DNA of 64,000 bases from Bacillota bacterium (GTDB taxonomy: Bacteria; Bacillota; Clostridia; Christensenellales; SZUA-584): the NCBI GenBank assembly GCA_023391105.1, contig JAEWBO010000013.1, forward strand, positions 1 through 64,000, given 5' to 3'. Of the stretch, positions 58,264 through 64,000 are shown piece after piece. The position numbers and the translations under genes were made by a program. A model generated the notes under the pieces. That model did not search any database and was not told where the DNA came from. It worked only from the letters and a program-made list of their open reading frames with translations. Numbering within the stretch: the first letter of the stretch is position 1; each line of letters opens with the position of its first letter.

Positions 58264-59432
58264 GCTTCTACCTCCATTGCACCTTGCCCCGCGTCCGATT
58301 GATAGAACGTCGGTTCATACCCAACTTGCTTTAAATACTCTTCTCTAACAATCTGTTTGAACGATTCGACCGAGTCCTTTTTCACAATGCTGATGTTGCA
58401 GCCTCCAAAGCCGCCACCGGTCATGCGCGATCCGATGACGCCGACTATCCTCGTTGCGATATCAAACAACGCATCGAGCTCTTTGCCTGTGGCTTCGTAG
58501 TCGTCCCTGATAGATACGTGCGCCTCTTTTAGCAGAGAACCAAAAGTCATAATATCACCTTGCTGAAGAGATATCAACGATTTAAGCGTCCTCTTTTCTT
58601 CGGTTACACAATGCCGCGCGCGCCTGTAAAGTGTTTCATTATCGAAAAAGCTTTTATATGTTTCCAGCTCCGTAATGCCGATCTCGCAAAGGTGCTTGTA
58701 CTGGCCGCCGTGCTCATTGATAATCGCAAGCGCCTGATCGCATTCGCTGCGCCGTTGATTATATTGCGATTCCGTCAGCTTATGCGGCGCATTCGTGTTC
58801 GTGATGACAATCGTGTATTCGCCTAGCTCCAGCGGCACATATTGATAGTCCAATGTATCACAGTTTAAGAATATGGCATGTTTTCTTCTGCCGACCGCGG
58901 ATATGAACTGGTCCATGATGCCGCAATTCATGCCCACATACTGATTCTCTGCCCTTTGACACAGCACGGCGATGTCTTCCATCACAGGCTGCTTGGTGCC
59001 GCCCAGTTTAGCAAGGCAAAGCGCCGTAGCCACTTCGATAGAAGCAGACGATGAAAGCCCCGCTCCGTACGGAACGTTGCCGTGATACAACAGATCACAT
59101 CCGATTAGCGGATACTCATCCTTCTGCAACATGTAAGCCACACCGCACTGATAGTTGCCCCATTTCAGATCCTTGTAATTTAATAGATTGTCCAATCGGG
59201 CGGATACGCGATCCGGTAAATCTGTCACCGCCAAATTAAGCACATCTTGGCAGTTGGGCCGTGCCACAATGATATTCTTCAAATCCAGCGCGACGGGGAA
59301 AACGTGCCCGCCATTATAATCGATATGTTCACCGATCAGGTTGATCCTGCCGGGCGCTTCGAATATTCGAATACCCTCTTCCGTGCCGCCATATATTTTA
59401 GTGAATTCACTTACCAGTTCAGTATATGTCAT
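58254..59432 (-). CDS. galK: galactokinase
   Basis: A 392-residue GHMP kinase that phosphorylates galactose at C1. The sugar-binding signature GRINLIGEHIDYNGGHVFPVA, the ATP motif VPYGAGLSSSASIEVATA, the catalytic Asp in GIMDQFISAVGR and the C-terminal RMTGGGFGGCNISIV are complete. Its start overlaps the galT stop by four bases. The Leloir pathway is thus in one operon, galT-galK-galE. Confidence 0.97.
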   Translation of the reverse strand: MTYTELVSEFTKIYGGTEEGIRIFEAPGRINLIGEHIDYNGGHVFPVALDLKNIIVARPNCQDVLNLAVTDLPDRVSARLDNLLNYKDLKWGNYQCGVAYMLQKDEYPLIGCDLLYHGNVPYGAGLSSSASIEVATALCLAKLGGTKQPVMEDIAVLCQRAENQYVGMNCGIMDQFISAVGRRKHAIFLNCDTLDYQYVPLELGEYTIVITNTNAPHKLTESQYNQRRSECDQALAIINEHGGQYKHLCEIGITELETYKSFFDNETLYRRARHCVTEEKRTLKSLISLQQGDIMTFGSLLKEAHVSIRDDYEATGKELDALFDIATRIVGVIGSRMTGGGFGGCNISIVKKDSVESFKQIVREEYLKQVGYEPTFYQSDAGQGAMEVEAWR

Positions 59433-60403
59433 ATACCTGACCTCGTTATGTATTTTTGATACGCTTCTCTTAATTCAATCGCTTTTTCTTCAGGCGCTGT
59501 GGGGTTGCAGTGTGCGCCGGCTCCCGTTTCGCTGGAAGCGAGAAACTGCTGCTTGTCTTTAGAACGCATGGGCGGAAAGAACTCAATATGGAAATGAAAG
59601 CCCTCGATGTCATCCGTGTTGACAGGTGCGTTGTACATGCACATCATATACGGAAACGGCATATCAAAGAGATTGTCGTACATACCGACCGTGTTTCTCA
59701 CAGTTGTTGCGAGAGAAGTTTTCTCCGCATCGCAGAAATCTGTAATGAACTTTTTATGTGTCTTGGATATGATTTGGGTGCCGTATGCGAACTCCGAAAA
59801 GTACGGGATGATAACGCTGAAATGCTCATCTTCAAATATGATGCGTTTTTGGAATTCTTGTTCGGCTTTTAGCCAATCACAGAAAAGACATTTACCCGTT
59901 TCCACGCGATATTTTTTCGCGCTGTCAAACTTCATCTCAACTTTTTTAGGCATAAAGGGGTAGGCGTAAACTTGGCCATGCGGATGGGGCATGGTGACGC
60001 CCACCACCTCTCCGCGATTTTCAAATATCATGATGTATTTTGATTTTTCGTATTTTGAAAGCGCTTCAAAACGTTCGCACCAAAGATCGACCAATTTCCT
60101 CACATGCTCAATGGAAAGCTCCGGCAGCGTTGTATTATGCTCGGGCGAGTATAATATTACTTCGCATTTACCATATGACTTGTCCGCCTTGAAAAAATCG
60201 TTGGCCACATCATCAGGCTGCGGCGGATCGATTGAAAGTGCAGGAAAGTCGTTATCGTACTTAAGCACATCAAATTCATCAGGTACCCTACCCGAGCCGG
60301 GACAAAAAGGGCACCAATCTTTTGGCATTTGCGGTCTGTTCTGCCTTGCTGATGCCACCATGACCCAGTCGTTCTTAAACGGGTTAAATCTAAGTTCTGC
60401 CAT
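59429..60403 (-). CDS. galT: galactose-1-phosphate uridylyltransferase
   Basis: A 324-residue HIT-superfamily enzyme that exchanges UMP between UDP-glucose and galactose-1-phosphate. The zinc Cys pair is in WCPFCPGSG, the catalytic His in TMPHPHGQVYAYPF and the second metal/His site in FHFHIEFFPPMR. It heads galTKE. The AGGCAGGAA site precedes the ATG. No galactose transporter or LacI-type repressor is seen in the window. Confidence 0.96.
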   Translation of the reverse strand: MAELRFNPFKNDWVMVASARQNRPQMPKDWCPFCPGSGRVPDEFDVLKYDNDFPALSIDPPQPDDVANDFFKADKSYGKCEVILYSPEHNTTLPELSIEHVRKLVDLWCERFEALSKYEKSKYIMIFENRGEVVGVTMPHPHGQVYAYPFMPKKVEMKFDSAKKYRVETGKCLFCDWLKAEQEFQKRIIFEDEHFSVIIPYFSEFAYGTQIISKTHKKFITDFCDAEKTSLATTVRNTVGMYDNLFDMPFPYMMCMYNAPVNTDDIEGFHFHIEFFPPMRSKDKQQFLASSETGAGAHCNPTAPEEKAIELREAYQKYITRSGI

Positions 60404-60532
60404 TTCCTGCCTCGTCTTATATAGTTAATGTATATACTATCCTAATGGAAAAGATCGTTAAAATCAATATTAAATATTGAGGTTCGTTAAAATACGCAAC
60501 GATACGTACATAAACAAAAATTGTTTAGAACT

Positions 60533-61021
60533 TCAGAAGTATACATGCTGTGCCTTTAATGTATAACCACATTCTATTATACCAAATGAGTATTGCTTAT
60601 TACGCCGCTTATTTGTGGGAGAACCAGGATTAAACAGCAATATCTGATCATGATACGCACAATAAGGCATATGACTGTGGCCAAATATGATGCAATCTAT
60701 AGATCTATCCTTGAAACACGATATTGCTCTTTCTAATGTATTACCTTTGCTGCCATGCCCATGAAAAACACCGATGCAAAAGCGGCCAAAGCTTACTGTT
60801 TTATTTTCGCCCAAAAGTTTTTTCAGCTCTGGCGGATCAACATTGCCTGCAACAGCCGTCACAGGAGCCAATGTTTCAAGCTGGCGAATGACGTCAAGGC
60901 TTACAATATCACCAGCGTGAATGATATGGTCTACATCCTTGAACTTATCAATTAAAAACTCGGGGAGTTCTTTTGCTTTGCTTGGGATATGTGTGTCTGC
61001 CAGCACACCAATTTTAACCAT
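60533..61021 (-). CDS. YfcE/MJ0936-like phosphoesterase
   Basis: A 162-residue calcineurin-like phosphoesterase. Metal ligands are seen in VLADTHIPS (DxH), HIIHAGDIVSLD (GD), AVAGNVDPP (GN), GVFHGHGSKGN and IIFGHSHMPY (GHxH). The family hydrolyses phosphodiesters in vitro; the natural substrate is unknown. It ends the hslO-yfcE unit on the minus strand, only two bases after hslO. Confidence 0.9.
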   Translation of the reverse strand: MVKIGVLADTHIPSKAKELPEFLIDKFKDVDHIIHAGDIVSLDVIRQLETLAPVTAVAGNVDPPELKKLLGENKTVSFGRFCIGVFHGHGSKGNTLERAISCFKDRSIDCIIFGHSHMPYCAYHDQILLFNPGSPTNKRRNKQYSFGIIECGYTLKAQHVYF

Positions 61022-61023
61022 AA

Positions 61024-61863
61024 TTACAAGAGCAGGCGTTGAATCTCGTCTGCATCAAAGCCGTATATTTTTCCGCATTTGTTGCATCTCACTTCGATAT
61101 TTTGATTCTCCTTAAGTGTCCACTGCAGATCGCTGGCGCCAAGACTAAGCAGCGTTTCCAGAATCATTTCCTTGCTGCAGGTGCACATCAGCCGGACAGG
61201 AAACCGTTCCACAACATCAGCATCGGAAAACACCGTCTCTACAAGCTTATCTAAAGAAATGTGAGGATCAGTGAACGCCTGCGCGTCAGATTCAATGCGG
61301 TTTTCCCATTCGGTCATCAAAGTGCTTTCTGCAAAAGGCAGGGCTTGAATCAGCACACCGCGGCTAAGCGAAAGCATGGCATTCTGTATGTTTTGAAAAT
61401 AACGGAATGTCGTCTTGGTTTGTTCACTTTGCGTGAAGTAGTGCGCCAGATTATTTGAGATGTTGTTGCACTGTATCTCGACAATTCCGGTAAAAATGGT
61501 GCCTTGTCCATTATCCCGGATAATTTTCAAACATCCGCTCGTGCCGATCATTGATTTTAAATCAGCAAAATCATTCTCGCGAAGAACATCTGAGGCATAG
61601 CCCTGTATGTTACCGTTCGCTTCCGCGCCGCAAATCAAAAATGCTGAAGCATCTGAAGTTTCAAGTTTTATAGTTATCCGTTTTGCATTTGTCATTATAC
61701 CGCGCAAGATACAGCAAAACGTCATTACAGTATAAAAGACCTCGGAAGCAACGTCACTCTTAAAATGATTGGCTTCAAGTTCATTTAGCAGGAAAGTGTT
61801 ATCAACTAGATAGATGCGTGCCTGCTTATCTTTTGTCAGCAGCTTATACAAGAACGTTTCCAA
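61024..61863 (-). CDS. hslO: redox-regulated chaperone Hsp33
   Basis: A 279-residue Hsp33. The N-terminal domain has ICGAEANGNIQGYASDV-type blocks and GCLKIIRDNGQG. The C-terminal zinc/disulfide switch is CTCSKEMILETL and CNKCGKIYGF (CxC and CxxC). Oxidation releases zinc and activates the chaperone against unfolding proteins. The sequence is divergent in the middle, but the cysteine pattern and position are decisive. It lies 34 bases upstream of thioredoxin reductase's stop on the same strand and may share a transcript. Confidence 0.87.
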   Translation of the reverse strand: METFLYKLLTKDKQARIYLVDNTFLLNELEANHFKSDVASEVFYTVMTFCCILRGIMTNAKRITIKLETSDASAFLICGAEANGNIQGYASDVLRENDFADLKSMIGTSGCLKIIRDNGQGTIFTGIVEIQCNNISNNLAHYFTQSEQTKTTFRYFQNIQNAMLSLSRGVLIQALPFAESTLMTEWENRIESDAQAFTDPHISLDKLVETVFSDADVVERFPVRLMCTCSKEMILETLLSLGASDLQWTLKENQNIEVRCNKCGKIYGFDADEIQRLLL

Positions 61864-61897
61864 ACTGTAAATGCCTCCATTTTTATCAATTCACAAA

Positions 61898-62761
61898 TCA
61901 CGGCTTTTGTTTTCGTATGTACTTTATAACCTCCATGCCTGCCACGGCTCCTTGATAAACCGCTTTTGCGATCTGCATCTTTCCGCCGGTGCAGTCCCCC
62001 GCAGCATAGAGTCCGGGAATATTGGTGGCCATATTTTCATCAACAACGATTTTAAGGCCTTCCGTCTCTGCGCCAAGCTTCTTAGCAAGATCGCTGCTGC
62101 CGGCCACACCGATAGCCACAAATACGCCGGCCACATTAAGAGCGCTTCCATCTAAAAATTTCACACTGCATAAAGTTTCTTCACCTTCAAAGGATGCTAT
62201 TTCTGACTCAATAATCTGAACTTCTTTTGGAATCTCAGGAATTGCTCGTACTCCGTTTGTCAGCAGCGTCACAGATTTCACGATAGGAAGCAGTTCTATC
62301 GCCTCATGGAGTGCGTATTCACAGCATCCAAGCACAGCGACATCTTTGCCCTTATAGAAAAATGCATCACATGTCGCACAATAGCTGATCCCCTGCCCCT
62401 CAAACCGGGTAAACCCTTCGATTTTTGGCGCTGTTCGATTTGAGCCTGTGGCAATAATCACGCTTTGCCCCCGATATTCATTGTTATTGGTTTTGACAGT
62501 GAAGCCCTCCTCATAACCGATATTGACAACCTGATCGCTTAAGATTTGCGCGCCAAATCTCTGTGCTTGCAAAATGCCGTCAGCAATAAGCTTTTCACCC
62601 GAAACCGGTGTCGAAAAACCGTAGTAGTTTTCAATTTTGTCGGCTTTTGATAAAGCACCGCCGCTCTCACCGATAACCAACGTTTGAAGCCTTGCACGCG
62701 ATGTATAGATACCGGCTGATATACCCGCCGGTCCTGTTCCGATAATGATCACATCATGCAT
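61898..62761 (-). CDS. trxB: thioredoxin reductase
   Basis: A 287-residue flavoprotein. FAD motif IIGTGPAGISAGIYTSRA, the redox pair CATCDAF, and the C-terminal GLYAAGDCTGGKMQIAKA are typical. The NAD(P)H-binding site (AVLGCCEYALHEAIEL) departs from the usual GGGxSA, so the dinucleotide preference may be changed or the true partner may be ferredoxin or another donor. It is slightly short for TrxB. The C-terminus ends in EVIKYIRK. No thioredoxin gene adjoins. Confidence 0.87.
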   Translation of the reverse strand: MHDVIIIGTGPAGISAGIYTSRARLQTLVIGESGGALSKADKIENYYGFSTPVSGEKLIADGILQAQRFGAQILSDQVVNIGYEEGFTVKTNNNEYRGQSVIIATGSNRTAPKIEGFTRFEGQGISYCATCDAFFYKGKDVAVLGCCEYALHEAIELLPIVKSVTLLTNGVRAIPEIPKEVQIIESEIASFEGEETLCSVKFLDGSALNVAGVFVAIGVAGSSDLAKKLGAETEGLKIVVDENMATNIPGLYAAGDCTGGKMQIAKAVYQGAVAGMEVIKYIRKQKP

Positions 62762-63068
62762 AATTTTACCCCCTATTCGTTTTAGTATTTCCGCCTATTC
62801 AACAGTCATGCCTGTGAGATTATTTCTATGATAACTCGAACCATGATAACAGACCACCGACTAGCTTAAAAATACAAACGTTTCTTCAAAGTATAGCTTT
62901 GTTAAAGGATGTATGCAACAATATGCGGATATTTAACCTTCTGCAGATGAAAAAAGAACAGGTTGCTGAAAGTTACCGATATCAATGAACGATCATAAGT
63001 AAGACTGCCCCGTTAGCTATACCAACAGGGCGGCTAATAAATTATATATGATTTTTCTAGCGAAGTAG
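62762..63068. other. 307-base intergenic region
   Basis: Between trxB and the lipoprotein gene. The only structure seen is the inverted repeat GCCCCGTT/AACAGGGC (63007-63032), with T-poor flanks, which may end the lipoprotein transcript. No gene is convincing. Confidence 0.5.
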
Positions 63069-63785
63069 TTATTCTCCTTGAATGCGCTTCAAGTTGCTTA
63101 TGGCCAGTTCGCCTGCCTGTTTGAGAGTTTCCGCTGTTTTAGCGGGGTCAGCACAGCTCATTAGAATGACTATACAATGCTCACCTGAAAGTATGCTTAT
63201 CCCCTGCGCTGAAATGAAAATATCGTCTCCTATACGACCCGTCAATGCGGTGTTTGGGTCGGAAAAAAGCTTCTTTAAACCTTCATACAGTGTTTTAGGC
63301 GACATTTCCCCGCCACCCTCGCCTCCCGAACTGCTTTGCTGCCCGGATTCGGAGCTGCCAGATTTTGAGCCGCTGGTTTCACTGGGCTCGCTTGATTGTC
63401 CTGATTGTTCTTCACCACCCTGCTTTAAAGCACTGTTCTGTATTAAACAGACTTGCAGATAGCTCTTGGAATCTGACTTTTCAGGGGCATAAAAGCACGT
63501 GCTCAAGCCTAGCAAAGGATACTTTTCATTCACTCCGGCTTTTACAGACTCACCGACAAGTTTGACGGCCTCCTCTTTGGATATCAGTTGCTCTGGTTTT
63601 ATCTGTTGACTTTGAGAGCTTTCTGAGCCTGAAGCTTGCATACCTGCTGAGCTGCTGGCCCCGGGCGACTGCGATTTTTCAGGCTGAACTGTAGCGGATG
63701 CGCCTTCTGAATTCCCCTGGGAACAGCCCGGTATTATTAAAACGAGAATTAAAAATGCTAATATCAGGCATATGGTTTTCTTCAT
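63069..63785 (-). CDS. lipoprotein of unknown function
   Basis: About 238 residues from the ATG at 63785 after AGAGGATC; the longer ORF extends upstream without a site. Signal MKKTICLILAFLILVLIIPGC ends in the lipobox IPGC. A Ser/Gln/Glu-rich stretch follows, then a conserved-looking core (LVGESVKAGVNEKYPLLGLSTC) and a long Ser/Gly/Glu linker. FISAQGISILSGEHCIVILM and AGELAISNLKRIQGE close the protein. No known domain is recognised. Confidence 0.75.
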   Translation of the reverse strand: MKKTICLILAFLILVLIIPGCSQGNSEGASATVQPEKSQSPGASSSAGMQASGSESSQSQQIKPEQLISKEEAVKLVGESVKAGVNEKYPLLGLSTCFYAPEKSDSKSYLQVCLIQNSALKQGGEEQSGQSSEPSETSGSKSGSSESGQQSSSGGEGGGEMSPKTLYEGLKKLFSDPNTALTGRIGDDIFISAQGISILSGEHCIVILMSCADPAKTAETLKQAGELAISNLKRIQGE

Positions 63786-64000
63786 GTTTTGATCCTCTTT
63801 CTTTGACAATCTTAGTCTTAAGTTTGTCACAAAACCTGAAAAATATACGTTTTCATCCAGTCTGCCGCCATTTACGATTACGACGCAGAACCCATATATT
63901 AGCAAACAACAGAGCTTTTGAAATTGGGAAACACAAAGGTAGAGTGCTCTCGTAAAAAAACACTTTTTCGGACAATTTACTAAGCAATTCGTTTCAGACC

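Noticed and set aside
57298..58302. A 334-codon open frame on the plus strand across galE
   Set aside because: It is wholly antisense to a clear galE with intact active-site motifs; its protein has no recognisable domain and no ribosome binding site.
1..64000. CRISPR array or Cas genes
   Set aside because: No regularly spaced repeat set and no Cas-like protein was seen; short repeats at 19871 and 34760 are contiguous and too few.

Overview
The window looks like a chromosomal segment from an anaerobic, endospore-forming member of the Clostridia (Bacillota). The mutS-mutL-miaA-hfq-ynbB-lexA order is typical of Bacillota. There are three small acid-soluble spore proteins (two alpha/beta type and one Tlp), clear sigma-A promoters with strong GGAGG ribosome binding sites, lipoprotein signal peptides, a Rex repressor and an oxygen-sensitive [FeFe] hydrogenase. 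No respiratory-chain genes, outer-membrane genes, prophage or CRISPR array are visible. The exact genus cannot be read from the sequence.

Layout. 0-5.4 kb: mismatch repair, tRNA modification, Hfq and LexA. 5.5-9.1 kb: a tyrosine recombinase, rnhA-proC-fba and a tRNA-Trp. 9.2-13.2 kb: purB, an M19 dipeptidase and RNase Y. 13.5-18.3 kb: a membrane protein with a nuclease-like core, nadD-yqeK-rsfS, an NlpC/P60 hydrolase and a TIM-barrel protein. 18.6-24.7 kb: a decayed DUF6485 gene, a GIY-YIG/DUF6530 pair, an MFS pump, mscL, an HD-GYP protein, a TM1266-type hydrogenase regulator and rex. 24.8-31.3 kb: a chemoreceptor, a GH5 glycosidase, GtrA, an esterase lipoprotein and an AraC regulator. 31.4-34.4 kb: a three-gene 2-hydroxyacyl-CoA dehydratase activase-like set without a dehydratase. 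34.5-36.7 kb: a Gly/Arg/Phe-rich Cys-repeat protein, a YlbF protein and an amidase. 36.8-39.2 kb: a Family 2A encapsulin shell with its cysteine desulfurase cargo. 39.2-47.1 kb: an M14 peptidase, an orphan response regulator with a degenerate receiver, and a trimeric HydCBA hydrogenase. 47.3-52 kb: a methyltransferase, a two-component system, small proteins and a TetR-controlled flavoprotein. 52-57.3 kb: spore proteins, enolase, a CBS protein and an LCP protein. 57.3-63.8 kb: galTKE, a YfcE-like phosphoesterase, Hsp33, thioredoxin reductase and a lipoprotein.

The most unusual parts are four. (1) The Family 2A encapsulin/cysteine desulfurase pair has overlapping genes, so shell and cargo are probably translationally coupled; the family is known for sulfur handling inside a protein cage. 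(2) The hydrogenase HydB subunit is fused to a complete NfnL/GltD-type FAD and NAD(P)H module, suggesting one complex that joins NADH, NADPH, ferredoxin and H2. (3) The response regulator divergent from this operon lacks its phosphoacceptor aspartate. (4) A Gly/Arg/Phe-rich, Cys-repeat protein sits behind a sigma-K-like promoter and may be a spore-coat component.

Redox control is a theme: Rex, the TM1266-type regulator, the hydrogenase, thioredoxin reductase, Hsp33 and the sulfur-mobilising cargo enzyme all lie within 40 kb. Several short genes are easy to miss (the 44-residue CPC_1213-like protein, a 54-residue spore protein and the DUF6485 pseudogene). Start sites were corrected by ribosome binding sites where possible.
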